A DNA stretch of 64,000 nucleotides from Haliotis asinina (GCF_037392515.1 NC_090283.1:16067001-16131000); one strand, 5' to 3'; positions 11,160 through 25,464 are shown, numbered from the stretch's first letter. The notes: a model not told the origin generated them from the sequence alone. Numbers and translations: made by a program.

Positions 11160-14019
11160 TGGTGTTTGCGGTGTTAAGTTAGAAATGTCATGAAGTTACT
11201 AAATTTTACTTGTTGGTTCTACGATTTCAGTATGGTTTTGTGTTTGCTGGTTTGGGGTTGTTTTGCTCGTTTTTGTTTTTGTTTTGTTTGCTGAGCTGTT
11301 TATTGCTATATTTTATATTTTTGTTTTGTATGTAGTTGGTTTGTTTTTTGTTTGTTTGTTTGTTTGTTAATTTGTAGGTATTTCTTCTTGTTTGTTTCAT
11401 TGTTGTTTGTTTTTGGTGTTTTCATATTTTGGATTTTTGTTTGTATGTTGTCTTTTGTTTGTTTGTTTTTTGTTTGCTTTTTTGTTGTTAGGTACTTTTT
11501 TGATTTTGTTGTTGCTGTTGTTGTGTGTTAGCTGTGTTTTTTGTTTGTTTGTGGATTTTTTGGAGAGGTTGTGTTATTTGACGGGGTAGGTGGGGTGGCT
11601 CAGGGGGTCATATCAATGACGTTATTGAGTAATAAAGAGAAAACTTAAAGATGTTCGCATTTCGTTTGTGTTTGAATAAACACTCAGTATGCTGGAGTTA
11701 ATTCTTGTTGGATCAATTTTGCCGTCATTGTAAATACATTCCACGTCAACAAGACCTAACGCTAAAATTATTGCAAATCCCACATGCCAATAACTCGATA
11801 TCCTCGCAGAATTTGAAAAATGCTTATTCTTCAACACATAGACATTAATAAGCAAATTCAGTGCATTCAATATATTTGCACCATCACGGTGTATCAGTGT
11901 GCTGAATAATGTTTAAAGTATACACGTGGAAGACTGGTAACTCGAGGGAAATAATCGCCAGGCGATCTACCTGCCGCCATGTTGCAATGGTGGTAACGCA
12001 AGTTACCAACACCACCTTCCGTACAGTGATAAATATAGTCGATATCTAAAAGTACTATTCCCGCCCGATTCAAAGCTGGAATAAGCTGGAAACGACATAC
12101 CCTTTCGAAAATCAACCAAAGATTAATATATCGTCTGCGGGCAGAGTAATGGCCGTGACCTTTCTCATAATTCAAGGGCAGCTAATCCTAATTTACACTC
12201 AAGATCCATTTGCCTTTTTACTATGCCTTTGCCGTAGAGCATGGTTTTGGTCAGTGCTTTCAATAGTGCTCCTCCAATGTTCCTTTTTGGTCACATTCTT
12301 ATCAATGTGTCCCTTTTCTCCCTGGATTTAAAATAAATTGATCGACAATTCGATACAATTAAGCATACCAGTTTCATTCACATTCTCTTATATCAAACTG
12401 AAGATGAGGGGTTTTAGTGTATGCATTGTAATATATCAAGCGGGTAAGCATTTGTATTTGCTTATGAAATATGTTGCGAATAGTTAAGCAGTTCCACAAG
12501 TAAAATAAATCACTTTAAAAGTGATTAAAAATAAATATACAGGGGCTACGTTTAACAACGTTTATCTTGTAATATCATTTATTATTCACATTCCTCTGCC
12601 GTACATTGTAATAACTTAAGATTTTCCCATTGTTATTTTCTATTTTCATTTTCCTTATCTCGAAATAAATTTATGAATGAAATTATTCGTATTTCAATAT
12701 TTGCATCAAACAGGGGAAGGCATTTCGCTGGTGTTTGTAGTAAATATGCTATCCAGAAATCGTTTGCTACAAATTGTGTGCTTTTCATGAAAACTGTTCC
12801 AGGTGCGATAGACTGAGGTACTTACTGGGGACCACATTGTATGTTATCCTATATACTAATTATAACCACAACAACCCACACCCAAGACATAAATTATGGA
12901 TGTGCAAGGGGAGTATGACAGCTGGCTGTTTATTATGTTGATTACATGTGTGTAGGATCAATTGTAACTGACGTTGCTCTATGCAAGTGGTCTCTGGTGT
13001 TGTTTTGACCGAACATTCCATACTTACATTCAAAAATACTTATACCATTGTAGTCGATTTGTTCCCAGAGATATCGTGATACATTGTGATACGTAATGTG
13101 CACCTGGCATTGTGGCTTTACGGCATATATACCGATTGTATACAGAGTGATAGAATTAAGAGAGTTGGAAGTACACTTTCATGTGTTTCTTGCTGGTAGA
13201 ACACAAGTGACACAACCCATAAGCTTCCTCTAGATTATTTTCGATACAGTGGCCTGAGCGGCACATTCATTTTATGGAGACTGGGCAACATTCAGCTTCG
13301 GCTGCCAAACATTACATATTTTCAAATCTGTGTGCCAAAATATTTGTTAGTGGAAGAACGACAATGCAACAATGCATTTTTGTTGCAACAGTGACAGTTG
13401 AGGACAAGGAATATTTTGGGAGGGCTTTTTTCAGGAAACAATTGTTGTTGTTTTTAATTTCGTTTATATTTTAAACTGTTGTTTGGGGGTATCTTTAGTC
13501 TCTGATCAGCTTCATTGCAAGTTGGGGAAATCGTTCTGATGTGAAAATGTCATTGTCACTAAGACTGCTACTCGACGGAGTAATAATCATAATAATGTAT
13601 TATGATTTATGTGCCAATGGTGTACAAAGTAATTATCGACCAGACATAATCGATCAAAATATACATTTGTGTGAATTGCTTCAACAGTTCTATATGCTAG
13701 TCAAAAATCTACATCGGATGTGTTTGGTATCGCCCTGTATATTAACTGCAAATGTGAAATGTCTCGTTCATGCCGATATGAATCACAGCAGAATACCAAT
13801 CAAAAACTATACTTTTTAGTGTGGAGAAAAGTAAAATACACAGTCGTACAAGAATCATGTTGGTAATTTACACTATGCATTCCACGTGCAACACATGCAT
13901 TTGAGACCGATCCCTTCAAGGAAGTAATGTATATTTATAATACCTCGTGAATATCCGGGCAAGAGTTGGTATTCTGAAGACCATGCTTTCTATAGCAAGC
14001 GACGAATGAGATTCAACTG
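11160..14019. other. Spacer without recognised gene
   Basis: A G/T-rich low-complexity tract lies at 11221-11545. The rest is AT-rich. Open frames at 11392, 12149, 13274 and 13541 look compositional, without exon-like splice signals or family motifs. No promoter or RNA gene was recognised. Confidence 0.6.
11221..11545. repeat. TTTG/TTGT-rich low-complexity tract
   Basis: Repeated TTTGTTTGTTTG and TGTTGTTG with almost no A or C on the plus strand. A Leu/Phe/Val-rich open frame inside it is a composition artefact. Confidence 0.85.
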
Positions 14020-14268
14020 AGTGAGTGAGTTTAGTTTTACGCCGCGCTCAGCAATATTCCAGGTTCATGGCGGTGGTCTGTAAATAATGAGTCTGGACCA
14101 GGCAATCATGAGCATCGATCTGCGCAATTGGGAACCGATGACATGTGTCAACCAAGTCAGCGAGCCTGGCCACCCGATCCTCTTAGTCGCCTCTTACGAC
14201 AACCATAGTTGCTTTTTTATGGCAAGCATGGGTTGTTGAAGGCCTATTCTATCCCGCACCTTCGCGGT
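14020..14268 (-). repeat. SINE-B, near full length
   Basis: GAGT run, TTTACGCCGCGCTCAGCAAT, core, and head CTATTCTATCCCGCACCTTC. Confidence 0.9.
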
Positions 14269-14350
14269 CGAGATTCAGCTGTCAGATATTGCTTCCTAAA
14301 TGCAGAGATATACGTACGTTCATTATGTTAATGGTTATTTTCAGCCTAAA

Positions 14351-14425
14351 AATTCTCTCACTCACTCTCTCACTCCCTCACAGTCTCACTCTCACTCTCT
14401 TATGCCCACACACGCTCACTCACTG
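14351..14425. repeat. CTCA/CTCT simple repeat
   Basis: CTCACTCACTCTCTCACTCC-type tract about 80 bases past the SINE-B copy, of the same composition as the SINE tails. Confidence 0.8.
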
Positions 14426-14722
14426 TAACAAACCACTGCATGAAGTATTTCGTTGTCGTTGAAGTCGTTGAAGAAACATAGCTGTAGATTCTAAGTGTCT
14501 GCCTTGTAATTGCCCATGAAGACCACTGTACAGCTTTTTCAGCACGTTAGTTTTATCCTTGAAGATAAAAACAGAATAAAATGGACACTATACCACCAGG
14601 AAGCACTGCTTGACAGTCAAGGTAAGGGGAACAGCTTCGGTAAATCTCTACAAGGACTCTACAGATCATGTAAAGTCGCAGTCAGCTGCCCTTCACACTA
14701 ACCTCTGTGTACCGGGTTTCAG

Positions 14723-14926
14723 GCCTTCATTCACAGTTTTATCGATGCTGGAAGTTTTGAGGACGTTGTCATCACTGCTCAGAAGGAAAAACAAACCGTC
14801 ACGAATGTGGCCATCTCACTCAAAATCAGATATTATGTACGCTTCAATCGGTTTATTTGTCTCGTCAAGTTCGCAACATACCAATTAATCCCCCGGAATT
14901 GCACAAACCCCTGCACTAAATCGTAA
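14723..14926 (+). other. Unidentified 67-codon open frame after a splice-acceptor-like site
   Basis: GGGTTTCAG precedes an open frame starting AFIHSFIDAGSFEDVVITAQ and ending at TAA 14924-14926, one base before the ATG of the BOK-like fragment. No family recognised. It could be a terminal exon, a decayed exon or chance. Confidence 0.2.
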
Positions 14927-15103
14927 ATGAGTAGTTTCGCTGTCTACGTGCAAAAAGTTTTGTCCTTTGTTATGGAATCGCTCGGAATGGAGACAAGGTC
15001 GGATCTGCCATTGCCTCAATCGACGTCCAAGACGATCATGGTCGTAAATGAGTACTTTCGCTGTCTACGTGTTAACGTTCCTACGTCAAGATGTTCTTCG
15101 TGA
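14927..15103 (+). pseudogene. Captured fragment of the BOK-like exon
   Basis: Bases 14945-15040 match 16933-17028 of the BOK-like coding exon, in the same reading frame ([14 protein letters not shown] here, [14 protein letters not shown] there). An ATG at 14927 and a stop at 15101-15103 give a 58-residue open frame, of which about 33 residues are BOK-derived. It lacks all BH1-BH3 regions, so it cannot be a working Bcl-2 protein. The match is flanked by two 30-base direct repeats (14921-14950 and 15042-15071, one mismatch). Most differences from the parent change the amino acid. It is probably a small local duplication; a start exon of a paralogue is less likely. Confidence 0.75.
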
Positions 15104-15299
15104 AAGGAGTCAATGTTTTACATGCGTGAATACAAACTTTGTCGAGGCTATGATCAATATTATATGCTTACATGTTATATCTTATACACCGGCGCTGAAG
15201 TATTTCATTTGTTGCAGAATCATCATGAATGTTTATCACCAGGGAACATGTGTAATCAATACATACGCTAACAAGGACCATTTTAATCATGGAATGTGT

Positions 15300-15990
15300 A
15301 TAATTGTCTTGTATGTGTAATGGTGAAATGTATACAATATGTATGATTAATCAGACAGTATGTATAACCGTGGGATAGGATTAATCAGGCTATTCGTATA
15401 ACCGGAAAATATCATGATTCAGATAATATGTATAGCCGGGAAATATGATCAATCAGATAATATGTATAACCGTATAACCGGAGAATACGATTAATTAGAT
15501 AATATGAATAACCGTGGAATATGATAAATCAGGATATACGTGTAACCGGTGAATATGATTATTCAAATGATATTATAACCAGGGAATATGATTATCTAGA
15601 TAGTATGTATAACCACGGAATAGGATTAACCAGGCTATACGAATAGCCAGAGAATGTGATTATTCAGATGATATGTATAACAGGGGATTATGATTAATCA
15701 GATGTCATGAATAACCGCGGAATAGGATTAACCAGGTTATACGTAAAACCGGAAAACATCACGATTCAGATGATGTTTATAACCTGAGAATATGCGTAAC
15801 CGGGAGAAGTGTTTAACCAGATAATAACCGGTGAATATGATTAATCAGGCCATACGTATAACCGGAGAATAGGAATATTCAGATAATGCGAAGAACTGGG
15901 AATATGCGTAATCATACAGTATGTATAACCAGGAAATATGTCATTGATTAATCACGCAAAATATATAACTGGGGACTATGCTTTATCAAA
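15300..15990. repeat. Degenerate minisatellite (about 33 bp units)
   Basis: About twenty diverged units of the type GATTAATCAGATAATATG plus TATAACCGGGGAATA. It sits 0.8 kb upstream of the BOK-like start codon. Extensive divergence suggests an old array. Confidence 0.85.
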
Positions 15991-16017
15991 CAATGTGTAT
16001 GAGTGCATTGTGCCCTT

Positions 16018-16025
16018 TGACGTCA
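16018..16025. promoter_or_regulatory. Consensus CRE (TGACGTCA) upstream of the BOK-like gene
   Basis: A perfect CREB/ATF palindrome lies 776 bases before the start codon. An 8-base site can occur by chance; it is listed because two more lie in the gene's intron (27589 and 27606). Confidence 0.35.
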
Positions 16026-16800
16026 CAAACCTCGGGAAATATGTTTGTCACACCTGTTACAAGCTGTTGTGAACGATAACCAGTGATCGGGCAGAGTGAA
16101 GTGAAAATGGAAAACAAAACACGCTGCTATTGAATCCTTGGGGCCTGCGGATGGGCCTGGCAAAGACACTTCGGGTAACAGACAACGCGAGTGTGGCTGT
16201 GCTATTGTGAAAGAGAAGCAGGTTAAATTAAGAGGTTAGGCACGGGCTAGACCTGATGATTAAAATACACTAACTAATACATACATAAGTACATACTTCT
16301 ACATATCATTAACAGTTGACAAGAATATACTCTTTCACGAAAGATTAAGAAAAATTCTGCACTTTTCAGTGAACGCGCTGTGCTTTCTCTAAGGACAAAA
16401 CGTTTGCATATATTCCTCGAAGGATTTTCGCTCATGCATATATAACACGCACATAAGATTGTTTATATGTCGCAGTTACTAATCAATATATTTATTTCCA
16501 TTTCCGCGTGCAAGTGTCTGATCAATATTGTGTGGAGGACAGCATGGTACGTGCCGAATGTCCCGCGATGTCACAGTGCAGACGCGTCTATTCTCATCCC
16601 AGAGCACATGCCATCTGCTACCTATCCACAAACATATCGATAACCTCAATACTACGGGTCGAAATACAATCTACAGTACAGGACTGATATGAAGTACTTA
16701 GACTTGCAACCTTCTAATCATCTCGCTCACGCACAGACTTTTGCATGTTGTATCGGACTTGTAAGGGCACGATTGAGTAAATACGCATAACTCGTCAATC

Positions 16801-17442
16801 ATGCCAGTCGACGATCGAGCGTTTGTGTCCTCCAGCCGGCGACAGGTGACGTTTGCCAGAGAAGCTGTCATTGCAGACGACAGTATTCGCGCAGGCGCAG
16901 ACGAAACGTGGTTTGTCGTCTGCTTCACTAACTATGTGCAAAAAGTTTTCTCCTTTGTTATGGAATCGCTCGGAATGGAGGCAAGGTCGGATCTGTCATT
17001 GCCTCAATCGAAGTCCAAGACGGTGATGGACGAAGCTAAGAAAATATGCATGGACTACATATATCACCGTCTCTTAGAAAAGGACTTGACAAGGAAACTG
17101 AGGTTTGGAGGTTACAATTCAGTACTGTCCGAAAGATACATTCACGCAGGGCAGGTGTTGGAGACGATGTATCCTCGGGTTTACACGGACGTTTCAAGGA
17201 AAATAGGCAGAACCATGAGCAGCACAGGTGTTGTGAAAGCAACTCTAAACGATGTCTTGAACATACTGTTTCGTGATTCTATCACCTGGGGTAAGGTTGT
17301 GTCAATGTTCGCGATAAGCAGTTCGTTTGCCGAGGAGTGTGTACAACAGGGACACCCTGACTTCGTCAACGAAGTAGTGGACACGGTTGGAGGATTTGTC
17401 GTCGTGCACCTCGTGGAATGGCTTGTAAAGCAAGGTGGATGG
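16801..17442 (+). CDS. BOK: BOK-like exon 1 (BH4, BH3, BH1, BH2)
   Basis: A single large exon of 214 codons ending GGA TGG|GTAAGA, so the donor follows the BH2 tryptophan codon. The first 35 or so residues are basic and acidic mixed sequence without an obvious domain. Confidence 0.92.
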
Positions 17443-20400
17443 GTAAGAACTTGACGCATTCTTTCTTTTTTTTAATTTGCCTCGTCAGACATAACTTTGT
17501 CATTACAGTGTTTGTGGATAATAACAGGGAAATATGAAACAGGGCCGAACGTGTCTCTAGTTAGTATGGACTGGGACCAGTCTCTGTTTGGAGTGTTTAA
17601 TCATTTACTTTCACATGGATTTATACGTATGTTTATGTTTAAGATATTTTAAGAGATGATTCACAACTAATAAGAGAAAGCAGACTGTTTTAGCGTAGAA
17701 TCTGTGCCTATTGCGCTATTGGTTTATTCGTACATGGAGGGTTGCAGAGGTTTGGGTAGGTTTGACCAATGATAGAGTGAATGAGTTTTAGGTTTAGGCC
17801 ACTCATATAGCGGCGGTCTGTAAACAATCGAGTCTGGACCAAACAATCCAGTCATCAACAACCAGTAAAAGTGGGGGGACCCAAAACACGATAAGGTCAT
17901 GAAGAAATGAGTTGTAATTGATTTGTAGTAGTGTTAACTGCCACCACCACTAAAGGAGATTGTCCAGGATAACCTGAGCAAATATTTACAAATATCCGTT
18001 AAAGAAACAAACCAAACGAATCGCGACCTCGTCTTCCATATCTAACAATATCAGGTACTTATAAATAACCCGCTCCCCAAACAACAAACTGTTGCACTAC
18101 GGACCTTATCGTGAACAACCATGGGGAAACAAACGTTTCACGTCATTCAAGGCCGCACAATGAATCCCTCTGGGTGTGAAGGAAATAACATGTTTACCCG
18201 TTAGGTCGATAGCATGTGAACGACAGAAACAGATAAACACTACACCTTAATTGATCCATAATGATCATGGCCATAGAGGACGCAGCAGGTATTTTTATCG
18301 AGCCAAGGATCTGGGACTGCGCAATATACGTCCGTTTGGTCTGGTGTTATCCGATCGTATATCTATCAGTATCTATGAGCGGGCTACAAGTGCCGACTGA
18401 CGATGGAATGTTTGACGTAGTTTTGAACTGGTGTCAGATGTTATGCTTATGTAGAGTAGTTCCGAGGTTGCGCAATATGCTTGGTCGACTGATTTACCTA
18501 TAGCTTATATGTTAGATGAAGAGAGATGCATGGAGTTTTGAATCATTGCATGTGTGGGTCATACGGTATCACAAATGCGTAGATCGATTTTCGTGCTGTT
18601 CATCATTTGATTGTCTGGTTCAGATCTCATTATTTACAGACCAATTTCCTATCTGAACATTGCTTAGTGCAGCGTTTAACAACGTACTATCACGCTTATG
18701 CGTGCGTCCGTGCGTACGTGTGTGGGTGTGAGTAGGCGAGCGTGTTTTCGTCTTGTCAAATACCGCATTTATAGTGCTGGTGCACTCTGATATATGGAAA
18801 ACCATCTGGGACACGGTGCCCTAACTCCAGGGCGGCCATTCTTGCTTCAGCCTCGTAAAGGCGATCTGTTGGCAATTTAGCAACAACTTTCGTCAAAGAC
18901 ATGACTCGGGGTCGAACCATCGACCTTCCGCTCTCCGGGCGGACGCTTAATCCCCTCGACCACGCCTACAGATTCTGCAACTAAGAGACCGACAATGGTG
19001 TCAATATTTGTTCCAAACAGAACGTATTCAAACATTTCCATTTTGAATGTTTGATCCAAAACACATTTAACCATATCGCATTGGTGTTCGGTAGCCTAGA
19101 GCACTTGGTTAAAGTATCAGGTTTACACATGAGCAGGACCCGTGTAGGTCCCGGGGTAGAATAGGTCTTGAGCAACCCATGCTTGCCATAAAAGGCGACT
19201 GTCCTTGTCGTAAGAGGCAACTAACGGCATCGGGTGGTCAGGCTCGCTGACTCGGTTGACACGTCATCGGTTCCCAATTGCGCAGATCGATGCTCATGTT
19301 GTTGATCACAGGATTGTCTGGTTCAAACTCGATTATTTACAGACCGCCGCCATATAGCTGGTATTTTGCTGAGTGCGGCGAAAACTAAACTTACTCACTC
19401 ACTCAAATGAGCAGAATGGATGGTGCCGTGATACTACTGGAATATCGCTTAAGTCGGCGTTAAATTAGATTCATTCATTTATTCATTCATCCATTCATTC
19501 ATTCATTCATTCATACACTTGGATTATTTTTTTCACATATTACTAGAACGGAGAAAGACTGTATGTCAACTACCTATACAAAGAGGAACACAGCATTCAT
19601 GCACTCAATTCATCTGATGAAGAGACGATATGGCTGCAATACTGCCGATGTGACGTTAAATATTAACTCACTCACTCTGATGAAGAGGAAGCACATCCTA
19701 GGAAAACTGTGCTCCTGAAAATATGTTAGCAACCATAAATTGTCTCTTTTATGTGTATCAGTGACAGATGCCACTCAAAGACTTGATTCAGGAGAGCAGT
19801 AAAGCCCTACATTCACTCCACTCTATCCTCGCTATCAAATATTCGCTCTGTTGTGGTGCGACTGTTAATCATTCTATGTCAGTTCTGAATGCTAGTTACA
19901 CAACTACCCATGTTTAGGTCAACGTTCTTGACGACCCCTCGTGGATGAAGTTTGTGTAACTGTATCGAACTCCTAAACACCCGCAGTGTTTGTCCGGATT
20001 TTCACTGACGCCACATACAGAATATATTTGCTGTTTAACGCCGCACTTAGCAATATTTCACCTATATGGCGGCGGTCTGTAAACAATTGATTCTGGGCGA
20101 GGCAATCCAGTGATCAACATCAAGAGCATCGATCTACGCATTTGGGATACGCTGACAATCAAGTCAGTGAGACCTTACGACGTAGTCGCCTCTTACGACA
20201 TGCATGTGTTGCTGAAGATTCCGCGGAAACCGTTCATAGACACGGGCTGCGTATATGTCGAAAGCGAGTACATAATCGACCAGACAGTCCAGTGATCGAT
20301 GTCATGAGCAACGGCCTGAATACAAAGACTAATAATTCACCAGCCGTACTGCCTGTCTCGCGTCACATCTTACTGGCGTCAGTGGTTGCTATGGGCCAGT

Positions 20401-23185
20401 CTTAACCCTCATTCCCAAAGGGTTAAATTCGTGCACTGTCTACTTCATGCCGCCTGAAAGTTTGAGGACTGATAGCCTCCTCCATGATTACGCAGATATG
20501 CGTGTTAAATGCGTACAAAAACTCCCATGATACAATATTTCACTGAAACAAACCGCCTGTCTCATTAAGAAGAAAATTCGAATAAAGGACTAGTATTTGG
20601 CATGCAACGTTTCCTGTGAACATGATGTTGAGAAATGAAATGAAGGTGTCCCGGTGTCCTTTGGTCTTAGATAATGGTTGACGCTAATTGTGACCGCTCA
20701 GTTATATACGTTCAACGCGATTCAACAGGAAAACACGGGAACTCAAAGTAGCCAGTTAGCATGAAACAAACAAACATTCGGAAAGTGGTGACGAGCGAAC
20801 GCTTTAACCACTGGGCTACCCAACCTCGCTTTGAGCACAACTAAGGGTGCATGTACGTTTACAGTGGAACGTAAGGCTACATAGATAGGTGTTAAAATTA
20901 TTCACTCTTTTTATTCTGTAGGAACAAGCATCATAAACAGACATGAGCAGGGAGAGTCAAATCCAATTTATAGGGTCGTGAAACAGTTGAAAGGATCACG
21001 GATCCGTGTACATCTGAGTTAGAACGGGTGTTTAGAGTGAATGAGTAAGTGAGTTTTACGCCACGCTCAGTAATATTCCAGTTATATGACGGCGGTCTGT
21101 AAATAATCGAGTCTGGACCAGACAATCCAGCGAATAGGAACCGATGATGTTTGTCAACCAAGTCTTGATACGATGGTTTACAGACCATGTACCTGGAATA
21201 TTGCTGAGTGCGGCGTAAAACTGAACTCACACTCATTCATATAGAACCTGTTTTACTTTGCAGCGTAATGTGTTTCGATTTTTATATCTAATTGAAGGAC
21301 ATTCATATATCGGTTTGTTACATTCAAGTGATTCAAGTTTGAATGCTATGAGACCCGTGAAGGTCCCGGGGTAGAACAGGGCTTCAGCAACCCATGCTTG
21401 CCATAAAAGGCGACTATGTTTGTGGTAAGAGGCAACTAACGGGATCGGGTGGTCAGGCTGGCTGAATTGGTTGACACATGTCATCGGTTCCCAATTGCGC
21501 AGATCGATGCTCATGTTGTTGATCACTGAATTGTCTGGTCCAGACTCGATTATTTACAGACCGCCTCCATATAGCTGGAATATTGCAGAGAGCGGCGTAA
21601 AATTAAACTCACTCACTTGAATGCTATGACATCCTGGGGGAAATAAACTATTCACCTCACGACAGTTACTAAGTATATATGAGACCGTCTGTTTGATGTT
21701 TGTACTTACGTCTTTAATCTATTTCCGATTTGCTACAAGAAAATCTATTTACCCTTATCCAATTTCTACTGACGCATTATGATACTGGAATCGTGTACAT
21801 TAGCCACGATAAGAGCGGACACAAAGTCTCCGGAAATATAATGTTTTATATTATAAGTTCAGATATGTTGAAACTTTGGCGATTGGAATTCTGAGATACC
21901 GTATATGCAACGCCGTTAACCATAAAATCCGGGAACCTTCAGCCACCCATGCTTGTAAGAGGTGTCAAGCGGGATCGGATAATCAGGTTCGCTCACTTGC
22001 TTAAAACATGTCATCGGTTCTCAGTTGTTTGATCGATGCTCGTGTTCTTGATCACTGGATCCAGACTGGAATATTTACAGACTACAGCCACATGGCTGGA
22101 CTATTGCTGAGAGCGGAGTTAAACGAATCAGACACACTTCCACAGAGATCGCACACTGCATTCTAGGTCACCAGGTTGCCATATCTTTTCGGGTTTTTCA
22201 GGGGAATCTCTACATTTGGAACACAAACATTGTCGTTTCAACATACATTGTTTGCAAAGTATTGACGATTGGCAAGGTTTGCTTGCTGAAGCTTGTGAGT
22301 CTACCGAGACTTCGTGCCATGGTACCAGAATATGAGGAGTCCAGTCTGTAAGGAGTTGATGGTCCGTCATCACACACACAGCCTTAAAATGGGAACATTT
22401 TTGTTCAAAATTAGTATTTTTGAAAGTTTTGAATTTCATTTTAGTATTCAGATTTATTTTAGCATCGTATTAATGTAAAACTAAGCGTACTACTTTCATG
22501 TTCTCTGTCAACCACCTGAAGAAGGGGCAAGAAGTAGCTCGAAGCTGCCTTAGCGCTGAGACAGTCGTAAGTCAATGTATGGCACTTACGACTATCCTTG
22601 CACTAAGAGAGCTTAGAAAATCTAGGCCCAGAAACGTAAATAAAGAAGTCGTCATCTATATCCTCATCTTGAGCATAAGTGTTGTAAGTATGATCAAGTA
22701 TATATACGTTAAAAGTAGATAAAAGTCGTTATTGTAGATAAAGAATTTATTGCACACTTGGGACTTAATTTATCTGTCTCAGAGTGGGTCTTGTTTCGTA
22801 ACTAACATAATAATCTACTCGGTAACATGAACAAATTGAGTGATACATAACTTGAGTATCACACACTGAGTGTTGTGCGCTCTGACTGTTTACACAGTAT
22901 TGGATTAATGTATAGAGACAACAACGCTATGACATTAAGGAGGTGAGTCCACCTACCTCAAACGAGTGACCCTTGAGACATATAAAAAAGGGTGCGCAAA
23001 CTTTCATTATGGGGATAGTTTGTGGCAGTAGTTTTAGCAGATGAATGAATGTACCTTTCCTGCAGGTAAAAGTATTTCCATTCGAAAAGGAACAGGTTAA
23101 ATGAATTGATTTTCTTTAAATGCGGTGTGGATCAGCGTTAGAAATAACCGTTGGAGGGGTCGGGTCGAGTTCCCGAATGCGCGCA

Positions 23186-23217
<32 letters not shown>

Positions 23218-23269
23218 TACACACAAACACACACACACAACACACGCACGCGCGCACGCGCGCACACGC

Positions 23270-23301
<32 letters not shown>

Positions 23302-25428
23302 GCGCACGCGCACACACACACACACTAACTGACTGATGTTCATGCTATTGATAACTGGGTGGTCTGGTCTGAACTGGATTATTTACAGACCGAAACCATA
23401 TAAAAATGGAATATCTTTGGGTGCGGCGAGAACAAGAAACTATCAATCAGAAATGCCACTTCAAGAAATTTCTTCTCGTCAGAAAGTTGATTAATATCGG
23501 TGAATGGTTTTTAGACAGTAACACAACAATACCACGTGTTTATAGTTCAGTCATGTAACCTCTGTGTCTGTATCATACAGATTCAGTGAGTGCATCACAT
23601 AGCGCGTCCAACAAAGCAAAAGTTTGTCAATGATTACCGATGTGAAAGTGACAGTGTATCCGCCTGTGTTTCGCAAATGCCTGCATATATTGAGCTGGGT
23701 GCCGTTGTACAAAACAATCTAAGCCCTACGGTGATTGTAAGTACCATACCGTCCTGTTTTCCGTTCACATTTTGAGCAAATTACAGAAACTGGCTGCTTC
23801 GATGTCCAACAAGGAAGGTGGGTAGCTTAGTGCCGCGTCTGCTCGTTTCACCTCAATATGGTTCGGTTCTGGATATGTAAGTAGTATTTGAAACTGCGAA
23901 AGAAAAACAAAACAAACATTTTGTCTGAAATATGGATTCCAGTACTTCCGGGGAATGCGTCCCATACAGAATCCGAACCCTAACTTTCAGAGTAAGGCAC
24001 CAAATCGCCAGGACCTGTCTCACTCGTTTGTTATTCATGTCCACATTTGACCACTTTCTGTAAAAGGCATTGTGCATTTGTTCATAATTGTGTCTTCGAA
24101 TTAGAGGAAAGGTCCATAATATTCCGATTCTCAGTTGACGGTGTATTGTTATTGCTCTGGGATTCCTTTCTGGAAACAACCTTTATTAAGGGTACCCTTA
24201 CTAAGTGTAACTCCCATTCTTTAACATTGCACTAAGGTTACCTTAGTGACTTACGATCACCTTACTGCTTCGTGATAGGTGGTCCAGGTCTTACATTGCC
24301 CGTCAATCAACCCTTCGTGACATGTTGTGACAGATATTGAGTAGAATGTCTACGTGCTCTGCAGGGCCGTGGCACAGAGCACTTGAATACAGGAAGTTCC
24401 AGTTTCGTTCACTTTGAGACTTGCAGCTTCATTGAGCGTATGTTTTAACTGCTTATTTGATGTAGGTTTCAAGTTTGTTGCCAGGAATTATAAGAGATAA
24501 TTACTTCAACCTGCTTTTATTCCATGTAAATTATACATTCATTTGGAAAATGACTTCAAATGAGACAATTCAAGGAGAACAAAGCTATTGCAATCGCAGT
24601 GCAATAGTTGTGCGCAGTAGCCTTCAGCTATCGCAATAATCGGTTGCAGTAGACTGTCACTATACCGATACTTGTTTCCCAATCAATACATCATAAAATA
24701 ATGCACTGCAGTTGGTATTCTAAGCACCACAGTTCGTTACGGCCCTTTGGCGGTCGGAATCTGCGATTTGTTTGTTTGAATCCAAAAATAGATAAAGTAC
24801 TGATGCTTGATCTGTTGGCACCAGACCCATGTTTTTTTTTTGTGAATCTTGTTAACGCCTTACCTTGAGGTCCCTCCTGTTATGGTATGGTATAATTGAT
24901 TTTCATACATGCATATCTATAAAGCATTGGAGTACTTGCATAGTGACCCGTAAAATTACCCATCACTGTATATGTTCTGTTATATCCCCCATGCCTTAAT
25001 ATACTTGTATATTATCTTGCAAAATCTATTGCATCGTTGCATATGGACTGATATACCTTCCATATCTTGATGTGCTTGTATGAGTACCTTGTAAACTTAT
25101 GCATCGCTACACATATGAACCAGTCTTCGCGTTAACACAGACACCTGCATTTTTCACGAAAAAAATCCCAACGCAAACAATATTTTGCGTGCATATTTTG
25201 GACGCATAGATTCTGAACTACCCAATTTTAAATAGGGTATCTTAAAACAGCAAGAAAAAAGACATTAAATTTTGAAATCATTCAGGAATGATAGTTATAA
25301 GATTTGCACTACGTATTTATAATTTTATTTCTGCACGCAGTCGTACAAGACCTACCTCGAACACTGATGAACGTGGGACATACATACATACATACATACA
25401 TACATACATACATACATACATACATACA

Positions 25429-25464
<36 letters not shown>

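Noticed and set aside
11392-11589. Leu/Phe/Cys-rich 65-codon frame resembling a membrane peptide
   Set aside because: Lies in the TTTG low-complexity tract; composition alone explains it.
18897-18970. Possible tRNA gene on the minus strand
   Set aside because: A- and B-box-like motifs are present but the acceptor stem does not pair, and the sequence continues into a SINE-like body.
23097-23343. Six overlapping Cys/Val/Arg or His/Thr/Arg frames
   Set aside because: Translations of the CG/CA tract.
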